This document shows, in pieces, positions 10,980-20,560 of a stretch of DNA of 64,000 bases. A program made the position numbers and the translations under genes. Origin of the DNA: Muscardinus avellanarius (taxonomy: Eukaryota; Chordata; Mammalia; Rodentia; Gliridae). The stretch covers positions 25,922,792 to 25,986,791 of the forward strand of contig OY726572.1 of the NCBI GenBank assembly GCA_963383645.1, written 5' to 3'. The first letter of the stretch is position 1, and every line of letters begins with the position of its first letter. The notes beneath the pieces were generated by a model, which worked only from the letters and a program-made list of their open reading frames with translations, was not told the DNA's origin and made no database searches.

Positions 10980-11762
10980 AGGAGAATCCTGCATTTTAAT
11001 CTTCAATATGATCAAAATTTCAGAAATGAAATTAGAGAAAGTCTACAGGAAATGAAAGATAGAGAAACTGAGGCCCTAAGAAAGAACAAAAAAAGGCTTT
11101 GAGAGCAATGAAGGAGTCAATAAATGAATTAAACCTCAATAGAAACCACATCTGGCAGGCTAGACCACATGAAAAGTAGAGTATCACTCTTAGAAGACAG
11201 CTCATTCAAAACTGAAAAAATAGTGAACAACATAGAGAAGGCAATACCTCAACATGACCAGAACATCCAAGAAGTAAGGGATAATATGAATTGATAATAG
11301 GCATTGAAGAGGGTCTAGATCACAAACCAAGGGTATCAGAAACTTCTTCAGAGAAAAAAAAATATCAGAATTTCCCATAAATAGAAAAAGATTTAGACAT
11401 ACATGTGTAGGACATTCAGAACACCAATACAAGATCAAAGAAGGACTTCCCTCTGCCACATAATAAGCAAAATTACTAACATATAGTCTAAGAAAAGAAT
11501 CATAAGACTGACAAAAACAAAAAAATAGGTGACATTCTAGGGCAAAACATTGTAGATTTCTCAACCCAAGTCATGAAACCCAGGAGGAGCTGTTATGATA
11601 TACTCCAGACCTTGAAAGAAAACAACTTCCAACCAAGACTGCTATATCCAGCAAAGATACTATTCAAAATTTATGGAGAAATTAAAACATTCCAAGACAA
11701 GTAGAAACTAAAAGAATTCATGACTACCAAATCAGCACTAGGAAAAATACTTAAGAAATAAA
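10980..11762 (+). pseudogene. L1-1 ORF1 remnant
   Basis: The coiled-coil-like 5' part is decayed. The C-terminal part is clear: 'ccaagactgctatatccagc' at about 11,634 gives PRLLYP followed by an AKI..IYGEIKTFQDK-like run, the conserved end of L1 ORF1p. Several stops; ORF1p is the RNA-binding chaperone of L1. Confidence 0.7.
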
Positions 11763-11869
11763 ACACAAAGGAGGAAAAGAAGTAAATACCAGAACCAGAG
11801 AAGGGATGAACTACACCAGATGGGTATAAGTGAAGGAGAAATACATCAAACAGAAAATAGAACTCAAAA

Positions 11870-12130
11870 TGACAGAAAACAAAAGTTATATCTCAATAAT
11901 AATAATGAATGTCAAAGATCTAAACTCCCCAATTTTAAGGTAAAATTGGCAATGTGTATTACAGAACATAATCCAATTATATGTTATTTTTCAAGAAACT
12001 CACCTTACTGGCAGATAGCCTTAGGCTAAAGGTGAAAGGATGGAAAAAGATAAGCAAATAGAGACCAAAAACAAGCAGAAATCGCAACACTCATATCTAA
12101 CAAAGCAGACTTCAAGTTAAAACATATCAG
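11870..12130 (+). pseudogene. L1-1 ORF2 endonuclease remnant
   Basis: One frame reads CYFQETHLTG, the known QETHL signature with the catalytic glutamate of the L1 endonuclease, followed by KGWKK-like text. A SINE interrupts it, and a short piece resumes at 12,386-12,480 ('caacaagaagacataataag'). Confidence 0.7.
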
Positions 12131-12319
12131 GCCAGGTGTGGTGGTGCACACTTGTAATCCCAGCATTCAAGAGGCTGAGACAGGAGGATCTGGATTTGTG
12201 GACAGCCTCAGCTACTTAGTGAGGTCCTTTGCAACTCAGTGAGACCCTGTTTCAAAATAAAGAATAAAAAAATAGGGCTGGGTGTAATTTGGAGGCAGAA
12301 TGGCCCTGGGATATGTATA

Positions 12320-12365
<46 letters not shown>

Positions 12366-12385
12366 TGTGTATGTGTGTTTGTGTC
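12131..12385 (+). mobile_element. dimeric SINE with (TG)n tail
   Basis: Type A copy, in which the ID half stops early ('gaatggccctggg') and passes into TATG/TG repeats at 12,314-12,380. It splits the L1-1 endonuclease region. Confidence 0.88.
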
Positions 12386-12561
12386 AGAAGAGTCAAGTGA
12401 GTCATTTCTTATAAATAAAAGGAACAATCCAACAAGAAGACATAATAAGAGTAAATATTGATGCCCAAAATGTTGATGCACTTACTGTTATAAAAAAAAA
12501 AAAACCCTTATATGAGGCCAGTATCACCTTAATTTCAAAACTGAATAAAGAGACTTCCAGG

Positions 12562-12573
12562 AAGATGGCGACC
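12562..12573 (+). promoter_or_regulatory. YY1-type site at L1-2 5' end
   Basis: AAGATGGCGACC lies 10 bases inside the element. L1 promoters of several mammals carry a YY1 site (AAGATGGCGGC-like) here that sets the transcription start. Confidence 0.7.
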
Positions 12574-13343
12574 GAGAAAAGCAGGGGTTAAGAGCCCCGC
12601 TAACAACCAATCTCCATTACCACAAAATCAGTGCCTTTCATAGCCAGAAAACACCATCACCAGAGAAACAAAAAAATCACCAGGCTCCAGAGAGAAAGCG
12701 AACTGAGAACAGAGCTCAGAGACACAGAGGAGATACACCGGCCTCACGCCCGAGGACACGACAGCAGCGCTTTACTGCCGGCGGCAGCGGCAAGTTCACC
12801 GGACAGCTACAGCAAGCCGAGGTGAGCCACTGCGGAACAGCCAGGCGGGATTTCTCGGCGCAGGGAGCATCTAAAGCTCCCAGTGGCTGAGCTCAGCACA
12901 TGCTGCAGGGATTCAGAGTGGAACTCAAAACCAAGAAGAAATATGCCAACCTCAAGGCCGAGGGTGTAGCAGTGGCGCCATATTGCCACCGGCGACAGCA
13001 GCAGCGAATTCACCGAGTCCAGTACAGCTACATCTGCGTACTCAAGAACAGTGAGTCAAATTGCGGGCCACAGAGGAGAAATCCCAGTACTGTACTCCCT
13101 GGGACTTGACCTAGTGGGGGAGTGGCGGTGGCAGAGATATCACACCATAAGAGAACGCCCAACCTGGCACCCACCATAGTTTAAAGCAGCCTCTATCGAC
13201 TCCATGGGTCGGAGACTCTGTGATACAACCCAGTAAAGGAGTAGTAGGGTCTGAGATACTACAGACTCGAGATCGAGAGCACCTTAAGTGAAGTCATAGT
13301 GACCCAAGGGAAGAACCCAGAGAAGGCACAAACTTCTGAAATC

Positions 13344-14085
13344 ATGGGAAAGAGGAATAACACTGGAGCAATGAATGCCCACAACCCCACAACATCAGAA
13401 CCCAAAAAAACAGAAAATCAGAGATTTCTAGAAGATCAAATCAGGAAAATAACTGTAGAAATAATAGAGGTGCTTTGAAAAGAACTCAGAGAGAGAGCCA
13501 AAAAGAGATAAAGGATGCAATTAATGAAGTAAAGGCCTCAATTCAAAGCATGAACAACTGATTAGACCACATGGAGAACAGAATCTTGCTCTTAGAAGAT
13601 GATCATTCCAAAAATGAACACATAGTTTCTAATCTAGAAAAAAATATCCAGGGCCGGGTGTGGTGGCGCACGCTTGTAATCCCCGCGCTTGGGAGGCAGA
13701 GACAGGAGGATCGCGCAGGTTCGAAGCTAGCCGCGTGCGCTGGCTTAGGAGACCCTGTTTCCAAATAAAAATGTAAAAATAGTCTGGGAGTGTAGCCCGG
13801 AGATAGAAGGGCTTCCAGGAACCCCAGTACCACCAAAAAAAAAAAAAAAAAAAAAAATATCCAACAGCAGGAATCTGACATTGAAGAAATATGGGCCCAT
13901 TTTAAGAGAGCTAACCTAAGAATAATTGGAATAGAGGCGGGAAAAGAAAGTGAAAACAAAGGGATCAACAATCTCTTCAAGGAAACCAGCGCTAGAGAAA
14001 ATACTCAAAGAGATTAACTACAAAGAAGAAATAGGTAACACTCACCAGAACCAGAGAAACAAGAGTTTCCATCCAACAGACAACT
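13344..14085 (+). pseudogene. L1-2 ORF1, broken
   Basis: Starts MGKRNNTGAMNAHNPTTSEP, which fits the MGK start of mammalian L1 ORF1p. The frame runs 44 codons to a TGA at 13,476-13,478. Downstream text keeps ORF1 flavour ('aacctaagaataattggaat' near 13,913 gives NLRIIGI). The SINE at 13,652 splits it. The 3' RNA-binding end is not seen before the sequence changes character at about 14,090. Confidence 0.7.
13652..13847 (+). mobile_element. dimeric SINE, type C with TTCCAGGAA
   Basis: Inserted in L1-2 ORF1. Target-site duplication AAAAAATATCCA on both sides (ending at about 13,650 and again at about 13,863). TTCCAGGAA at 13,813-13,821. Confidence 0.95.
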
Positions 14086-14089
14086 AAGA

Positions 14090-14830
14090 TTGGTTATCTG
14101 TGGAGATTCATTATTTATGTTAGTCTTTTACCTATCTCTAAATTGTATTGTTTGCCTTTATTGTTGTTAATTTTTAGGATTTCTAGTTGGAATATTAATA
14201 TACCTTCAGATATAGCATTTGGAAATATTTTATCCAATTCTATTAGTAACTTTTAACTCTGTTTACATTGTCTTTGAATATACAATATTTTTTTTTATTT
14301 TTTAGGGAGTTTGTATACTCTTCTATTGCCTGTGCCATTGAAATCATATCCAAGAAATCACTGCCAATTTCAATGTTGTGAGGTTTTATGACCCAGATTT
14401 TCCTAAAAGTTTATAGTCTTAAGATTTATATTTAGGTCTTTTATCTATTTTGAGTTAATACTTGTATATGGGATTAGGTAAGGGTCCAATTTTATTCTTT
14501 TCCATGTAATTATTATTTTTCAACAATATTTAGTTAAAAGATTATTATTTCCACCACCAAATGTTCGTGGAAACCTTGTCAAAAATAACTTGACAATATA
14601 GGGAAGAATTTAGCTCTAGGCTTGTTTTTAACTCCAATGGTTTATATATCTGCCTTTAGAATAGTACTACACTGTTTCAATTATTGTAGCTTTATATGGT
14701 TTGAAATCAGAAAATATATATCTTCTAGCTTTGTTCTTTTTTAAGATCATTTTGGGTATCTAGAATTCATATTCCATATTAGGATAGATTTTTTCTGAAA
14801 AATAAATATATAAATATATGATAGTTTCAC
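14090..14830 (-). mobile_element. antisense old-L1 segment inside L1-2
   Basis: Antisense ORF2 C-terminal text is visible: 'ttgagttaatacttgtatat' near 14,453, 'tattgtagctttatatggtt' near 14,682, 'ctagctttgttcttttttaa' near 14,727. It is more diverged than the surrounding L1-2. Confidence 0.65.
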
Positions 14831-15008
14831 CTAAAAAATAGAAAAAATATATTCTCTGGTAAGAAAGAAAGCAAAAAGAAATATTGAAATGTTATCTTTA
14901 AGTCATCAAAAGCTTGGTATCAGACAAATGAAACTGTTATGTGAGATTATCATTTTTAATTTTGGATAAATTGCTATAATACTAGATGTCAACCACTAAA
15001 CCAAGCAT

Positions 15009-15053
15009 GGGAAGGAGGGATGGGGAGAGAATGGGGTGGGGATCGGGTGGGGG
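15009..15053 (+). other. G-quadruplex-type tract in L1-2 3' UTR
   Basis: Seven runs of three or more G within 45 bases (15,009, 15,017, 15,022, 15,033, 15,038, 15,045, 15,049). A G-rich purine tract is a known conserved feature of mammalian L1 3' UTRs. Confidence 0.75.
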
Positions 15054-15208
15054 CTGACTGGATGATGTGTGCATGTATGTCTACAAACGTTTGTATCCCA
15101 CTATGATGTATGAATACAGTGCACCAATTAAAAAAAACTTAAACAATAAAAAAAACTGAATAAAGATCTCTCATGAAAAGAAAATTACAGATCAATATCA
15201 CTGATGAA

Positions 15209-15421
15209 GCTGGGCATGGTGGCGAATGCTTGTAATCCCCGCACTTGGGAGGCGGAGACAGGAGGATCATGCAGGTTCGAAGCCAGCCATGCTGGCTTAA
15301 GAGACCCTGTTTCTAAATTTTAAAAAAAGTATAAAAATAGGTCTGGGAGTGTAGGCCGGAGGTAGAAGGGTTTCCAGGAACCCCAGTACCACATATATAA
15401 TACATACACACACACACATAT
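15209..15421 (+). mobile_element. dimeric SINE, type C with TTCCAGGAA
   Basis: Perfect target-site duplication ATATCACTGATGAA (15,195-15,208 and 15,422-15,435). TTCCAGGAA at 15,372-15,380. Tail is a TA/CA mixture. Interrupts L1-1 RT text. Confidence 0.95.
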
Positions 15422-15435
15422 ATATCACTGATGAA

Positions 15436-16262
15436 CATAAATGTAAAAATTCTAAACAAAATACTAGCTATGTGCATTCAAAATCACATCAAGAAAATTG
15501 TACCATGATCAAGTTGGTTTCATCTCAGAAATGCAAAGCTGGTTCAACATACACAAATCAATACATGTTATTCACCACATAAATAGAACTAAGGACAAAA
15601 GAAATCCATGATAATCTCAATAGAGGCTGAAAAGGCAGTTGACAAAGCTCAACACCCATTCATGTTAAAAAAAAAAAACACTGCAGAAAATCATAATAGA
15701 ACCTCAACATTATTGAAGCAATATACAGTAAACTCAAAGCCAACCTCATACTGAACAGGGAAAAACTAAGGGAATTTCCTTTAAAATAAAAACCAAGACG
15801 AGGATGCCCACTATCACCACTCCTTTTCAACATAGTCTCTGAGACTCTTGCCAGAGCAATAAGACAAGATGAATATCAAATTAATTCAATAGGAAAAGAA
15901 GAACCAAAATTATCTTTATTTGCAGATGGCATAATCTTATATTTAGAAGACCCAAAAAACTTAACTAAAAGACTACTAGAGCTGATTAGCCAATTCAGCA
16001 AAGTAATAGGATACAAAATCAATCTAAAAAAATTCAGTAGCTTTTCTATATACCAACCATGAATCCACTGAAAAATAAATCCATAAAACAATTCCATTCA
16101 CAATAACCTCAAAAGCAATAAAATACCTAGGAATAAACCTAACCAAAGAGGCAAAAGAAATTTTCTACAATGAAAATTATAAAACACTAAAGAAAGAAAC
16201 TGAAGATTTTAGATGACAAAAAAATCTTCTTTGCTTTTGTATAGGCAGAATATTATAAAAAT
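15436..16262 (+). pseudogene. L1-1 ORF2 reverse-transcriptase remnant
   Basis: Readable RT blocks: KILNKILA near 15,445; HIKKIV near 15,487; [14 protein letters not shown] at about 15,910-15,951; [14 protein letters not shown] near 15,982; [14 protein letters not shown] near 16,119. The second aspartate of the catalytic FADD pair is glycine. Frame breaks separate the blocks, so the enzyme is dead. Confidence 0.85.
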
Positions 16263-16272
16263 GGCCATTCTA

Positions 16273-16471
16273 AGCCGGGGATGGTGGCACGTGCTTGTAA
16301 TCCCCGCACTTGGGAAGCTGAGACAGGAGGATTGCGTAGGTTCGAAACTAGCCTCCATTGGCTTAAGAGACCCTGTTTCCAAATAAAAAATAGAAAATAG
16401 ATCTGGGAGAGTAGCCCAGAGGTAGAAGGCCCTGGTTTCCATCCCCAGTACCACACACACACACAAAAAAA
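16273..16471 (+). mobile_element. dimeric SINE, type C-like, short CA tail
   Basis: Target-site duplication GGCCATTCTA at 16,263-16,272 and 16,472-16,481. Right half ends 'ggtttccatccccagtacca', no palindrome. Confidence 0.94.
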
Positions 16472-16546
16472 GGCCATTCTACCAAAAGTCAATGCAATTC
16501 CTATCAAAATATCAATGTCATTTTTCACAGACAGAAAAATCAGTCC

Positions 16547-16769
16547 AGGCTGGGCGTGGTGGCGCACGCTTATAATCCCTGCTCTTGGGAGGCTGAGACA
16601 AGGAGGATCGCACAGGTTCAAAGCCAACCTCAACTACTTAGTGAGGCTCTCAGCATCTTAGTGAGACCCTGTTTCCAAATGAAATATAAAATAGGGCTGG
16701 GAGTATAGCCCGGAGGTAGAAAGCCTCTGGGTTCCACCCCCAGTACCAACAAAAAAAAAAAAAGAAAAA
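16547..16769 (+). mobile_element. dimeric SINE, type B
   Basis: Perfect target-site duplication AGAAAAATCAGTCC (16,533-16,546 and 16,770-16,783). Confidence 0.95.
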
Positions 16770-16783
16770 AGAAAAATCAGTCC

Positions 16784-17262
16784 TAAAGTTCATATGGAGA
16801 AACAAAAATCCCAGAATAGCCAAAGCAATTCTCAGCAATAAGAAACATGCAAGAGGCATTACAATTCCTGACTTCAAATTATACTACAGAGCTGTAGTAA
16901 TAAAAACAGCATGGTAATGGCACAAAAACAGACATTTAGACTAATGGAACATAATAAAAGACATAGAAACGAATCCACACACTTATAACCAATTGTTTTT
17001 TTTTTTTGAAAAAAAGGCAAACATATACAGTGGAGAAAAGACAGCCTTTTCAATAAATAGTATTAGGAAAACTCCCAGTTGAATAAAAATGGAACTAAAT
17101 CCTTACCTCTCACCCTGCACAGGAGTCAACTTGAAATGTTTTTAAAAACTTGTAAATTAGACCAGAGACTTTGAAGCTAGGAGAGGAGGAGCTAGGTCTA
17201 ACATTCCAACATATAAGCACAGATATAAACTTCCTCAACAAGACCCCATAGCTCAGGAGAAT
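16784..17262 (+). pseudogene. L1-1 ORF2 C-terminal remnant
   Basis: 'aagttcatatggagaaacaa' gives KFIWRNKN and 'ggcattacaattcctgactt' gives [24 protein letters not shown] text, known L1 ORF2 blocks. Text stops being L1 where the SINE at 17,262 starts. Confidence 0.8.
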
Positions 17263-17412
17263 TGTGGTTCTCAGCCAGGCTCAGCTACTTAATGAGGCCC
17301 TTTACAACTCAGTGAGAACCTGTTTCAAAATAAAGAATAAAAAATAGGGTTGGGATGTAGCTCGGAGGTAGAATGCCCCTGGGTTTCATCCCCAATACCC
17401 TCCAAAAATAAA
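17262..17412 (+). mobile_element. 5'-truncated dimeric SINE
   Basis: Lacks the first part of the 7SL half. Type A right half ending 'ttcatccccaataccctcca'. Confidence 0.85.
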
Positions 17413-17477
17413 GTAGAATATATTGTTAAGCTAAGCAGTAACAGTGTAGGGAAAAGGGAAGGGTAGACATTTACATT

Positions 17478-17585
17478 TGTGCTAACCCTCCTATACATGA
17501 GATGCTTCACCTCATTGACTCATTTAACACTTCTAACTTTCCAGAGGCAATCATCATCCCTTTTCACAGATAAGAAAATTAAGAT
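17478..17585 (-). repeat. MIR-like fragment
   Basis: 'ttgactcatttaacacttct' and 'cccttttcacagataagaaa' match the MIR core in antisense. Ancient, diverged. Confidence 0.6.
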
Positions 17586-17589
17586 TCAC

Positions 17590-17745
17590 ATCAGTTTCTG
17601 CCATTCAAAGTATAGCCTTCGCCCACCGGCATCAGCATCACCTGGGAGCTTCTTAGGTTTCACCCTGGACCTACTCAATCCGAATCTTCATTTAACAAGA
17701 TCCCTAGGTAATTCAGATGTGCTTTAAAACTCAAGAACCCCTATA
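17590..17745 (+). mobile_element. MER5A-like hAT MITE
   Basis: 'ggcatcagcatcacctggga' followed by 'gacctactcaatccgaatct' and 'ggtaattcagatgtgcttta' matches the MER5A consensus I remember. Non-autonomous DNA-transposon fossil. Confidence 0.75.
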
Positions 17746-18289
17746 CTCAGTTGGTGGGAGTGTAAATTAATACAACCACTGTGGAGGTCAGTATGAAGGT
17801 TCCGCCAAAGGCTAGGAATAAATGACCTTATGACCCAGCTATACCAGTCCTCAATATCTTTCCAAAAGAATTAAAGTCAGACTACTACATGTTATGTGCA
17901 GGAAAATGATGAAACTAGAGGATGTCATGCTTAGCGCAATCAGTCAGTCTCAGAAAGTCAAGGGTGGTATGTTTTCTCCAATATATAGAAACTAGAGAGA
18001 AAAGTAGTAAACAAAAGGGACTTTGGATAAATGAGGAAAGAGACCAGTAGACCAGTAGAGAGGGCTGGGGGAGAGACATGGGGAAGCAGGGAAAAGGCTT
18101 GATGAAGCAAACATTTCAAATAATGCTAGGTCCATATAAGAATGAACGTCTCACTACCAGTCTCTCTAACGTATGGGAAGGGGCAGGGTAGTACGGTGGG
18201 ATCCAGAGGAAAATACATCAAATGCTGTACGTATGTTTGTATAACTTGAATCTCACTATAATGTACAATTACAATGACAATGGACCAAT
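17746..18289 (+). mobile_element. 5'-truncated LINE-1 3' end
   Basis: Starts in ORF2 C-terminal text ('ggtgggagtgtaaattaata', 'cactgtggaggtcagtatga') and runs through a purine-rich 3' UTR to 'ataatgtacaattacaatga'. It follows MER5A directly, so it is probably a separate insertion, not the missing end of L1-1. Confidence 0.75.
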
Positions 18290-18640
18290 TTTTTTTGCAG
18301 CACTGGAGATTGAGGGACATTCTACCTCTGAGTTACACCCCCAGCCCTACTTTTTTCAAAAATTGAAATGGGGTCGAGCCAGGCGTGGTGGCGCACGCTT
18401 GAATCCCCACGCTTGGGAGGCTGAGACAGGAGGATCGCACAGGTTCAAAGCCAGCCTCAGCTACTGAGTGAGGCTCTCAGCAACTTAGTGAGACCCTGTT
18501 TCCAAATAAAGTATAAAAACAGGGTCTCAGTAAGTTGTGGAGGTCCTCAGTAAATAGCTGAGACTGGCAATGAACATGTGATCCTCCTATATCAGCCTCC
18601 AAAGTACAGGAATTACACACATGCATCACCATGCCTGGTA
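18290..18640 (-). mobile_element. dimeric SINE interrupted by an opposite-strand SINE half
   Basis: ID half at 18,290-18,350 and 7SL half at 18,516-18,640, both minus strand. Between them, 18,372-18,515 is a plus-strand 7SL half with linker but no ID half. The pair forms an inverted repeat. Confidence 0.85.
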
Positions 18641-18964
18641 CAATAAAAATGTATTTTTAAAAAGTTTAAGAGTTACTAGTGAATTTTGAAAGTCACAAAA
18701 CAAAAATAGTGGAATCTGACTGCAAAGCCTGAGGCCCTCGCTTTGCCACTGTTAGAGTCAGGTCACTTGATAGCCATGGATTAAACTCATAGCTATGTTT
18801 AAATAAAGGAGTTCACACCATAATACTCATAATAGAGTCTCAATTTTCTCATCAGTTGAAGAGTAAATGACCATCACACACAAAAAAATATTCTCTCAGA
18901 ACAAATAAGGTGCTTTGAACATCTAGAACAAATAAATTCTAAGGCAATAAAAATTCATCATGTT
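18641..18964. other. mostly unique; weak MIR-like patch
   Basis: 18,715-18,860 has MIR-like features ('tttgccactgttagagtcag', 'ctcaattttctcatcagttg', plus strand), strongly diverged. Otherwise nothing recognised. Confidence 0.35.
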
Positions 18965-19166
18965 GTGGGGCGTGGTGGCGCACGCTTGTAATCCCAGTGC
19001 TTGGGAGGCGGAGACAGGAAGAACGCGCAGGTTCAAAGCCAGTCGCGCTGGCTTAAGGGACCCTGTTTCCCAATAAGAAAAGTATAAAAATAGGTACTGG
19101 GACTGTAGCCCGGAAGTAGAAGGGTTTCCAGGAACCCCAGTACCACCACCATAAAAAAAAAAAAAA
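18965..19166 (+). mobile_element. dimeric SINE, type C with TTCCAGGAA
   Basis: Target-site duplication TCATCATGTT (18,955-18,964 and 19,167-19,176). TTCCAGGAA at 19,126-19,134. Confidence 0.95.
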
Positions 19167-19176
19167 TCATCATGTT

Positions 19177-20170
19177 AAATACTGTTTGAAATTTATCCTT
19201 AAATCCAAAATCTTTTGGTACATAGAAAAGATTTATATTTACTACCAGAACATCAAAGCTTTTTCTGAGTGATGCTAGCAGCATTTTACATTCTGCATGT
19301 CCACCCAAGCTTCTACACCCATTCAGATGGGAAAGAGGATTCTATTGCATCGATCTCCAAACTTCAACGAGCTTAAGAGAGAATCTCTGGTAGAATGTTA
19401 TAGCAATTCTTTGAAGCCTGGGCTTAGGCCTCAATTTGAGTGAAAGTTGAAACAGACTTAATCCACACTGGATTCCAGATCTGAGTGAAAGTTCAGTTCT
19501 TACCAAATCCAGTTCCTCTTCTCTTTACCCTTTGTCTTGGTCTCTTCCCCGCTGGCTTTTGTTTTTCAATTTCAGAGGAAATATCGCTTATGGTTGTGTC
19601 TTGCTCTTTTAAAAAGGTGATGCACTTTTGCTCTAGCCCTGGTGCTCTGAGATGGGCCAGCTTGTTCTGCTCTGTGGGCTTAAAAGAGCTTTTTAAAGAG
19701 AAGAACCATAAAATAACTCAGTATGAAAACTGCTCCCAAGGAGACCTCCTAACTTGAGAAGACAGGATCGTCTACCTCCAAGAACGTAGCATGCCGTACC
19801 CGCCTTGCTTCCTTTGGAATTTTAGAACTGAGGACCACTTCAGAATGAGGTTTGCAGATAATTAATGAAGCTCCATTAATTTAATGGCAAAAAATTAGCC
19901 TTGATTTTTGTTTATTTGATGCCTTCAGTAAAATGGAGCTGCCTTTAAAAGCACCAGTTTTATGAGCACACACTGTACTTATTGATGCTATGGGGGCTTT
20001 TGCATCTTTTCCCAGCTGGCAAAGTCCCTATAATGACATATTCGGGATGAGACAAATGAGAGAGAGAGATCGCATCTCAGGATCCACATGGGAAAATCCT
20101 TCAGTGTTTGGCTAGGGTACCTTTGCAGAGGGCAGTGAAGGGGAAATTAGGGAAATGTGATTAAGAGAAA
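19177..20170. other. unique-looking, no gene seen
   Basis: About 1 kb without SINE or L1. No splice-bounded exon or family motif recognised on either strand; longest chance frame is about 90 codons. Confidence 0.5.
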
Positions 20171-20171
20171 A

Positions 20172-20258
20172 GGATGGAGGCCCTCCACAACTTAGTAAGA
20201 CCCTGGTTTGAAATAAAAAATAAAATGGGGGCTGGGGGTGTAGTTCTTCAGTCCCCAG

Positions 20259-20330
<72 letters not shown>
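20172..20330 (+). mobile_element. SINE remnant with long (AG)n tail
   Basis: Truncated copy (linker and a shortened ID half) followed by a pure GA/AG run from about 20,256 to 20,327, one of the longest simple repeats here. Confidence 0.75.
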
Positions 20331-20331
<1 letters not shown>

Positions 20332-20379
20332 TTGAAAACTCATGTACCTGGGCTCAAATATACCTGGGATCAATAAAAT

Positions 20380-20560
20380 GTACCTGGGCTCAAATACTCC
20401 TTTCACTAACTAGGTTACTTTGTACAAGTCCTAGTCCCTATTTAAGCTTCCGTTTTCTCATCTGTAAAATATGCTCTTGCAGGGCTCTTGTGAGAACTAA
20501 ATGAGTTAATGAATATGAACAAGATGGCTGGTAGCAAGCTCACGGCACATGCTACAAGCC
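20380..20560 (+). repeat. MIR element
   Basis: 'ccgttttctcatctgtaaaa' and 'aactaaatgagttaatgaat' match the MIR core and 3' part; upstream 'gggctcaaatactcctttca' fits the tRNA-like part. Well preserved for its age. Confidence 0.75.

Larger units (their letters stand above)
12552..15151 (+). mobile_element. nested LINE-1 (L1-2) without plus-strand ORF2
   Basis: Flanked by the perfect 15-bp duplication AAAACTGAATAAAGA (12,537-12,551 and 15,152-15,166). It begins with an L1-type 5' UTR (12,552-13,343) opening GACTTCCAGGAAGATGGCGA, with a YY1-type site at 12,562-12,573. ORF1 follows (13,344-14,085, split by a SINE). Then come about 750 bases that look like antisense old L1 (14,090-14,830) and a 3' UTR with a G-rich tract and A-rich end (14,880-15,151). 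No sense ORF2 is present. Size is 2.6 kb, against 6-7 kb for a full L1. Confidence 0.9.
8920..17262 (+). mobile_element. host LINE-1 (L1-1), degraded, interrupted by another L1 and several SINEs
   Basis: Order on the plus strand: 5' UTR from about 8,920 (YY1-like CAAGATGGTGG at 8,936-8,946) to 10,950; ORF1 remnant 10,980-11,762; ORF2 endonuclease remnant 11,870-12,130 and 12,386-12,480; a jump into RT text at 12,505-12,551; the nested L1 (12,552-15,151); RT and C-terminal text 15,167-17,262. A poly-A at 12,492-12,504 sits at the endonuclease-to-RT jump, where roughly 400 codons are missing. Stops and frameshifts are frequent. At 15,919-15,930 the RT catalytic motif reads FADG, not FADD. The 3' UTR is missing, so the 3' end was lost by later rearrangement. 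Confidence 0.88.

Noticed and set aside
11202..11564. 120-codon minus-strand frame
   Set aside because: Antisense of the host L1 ORF1 remnant.
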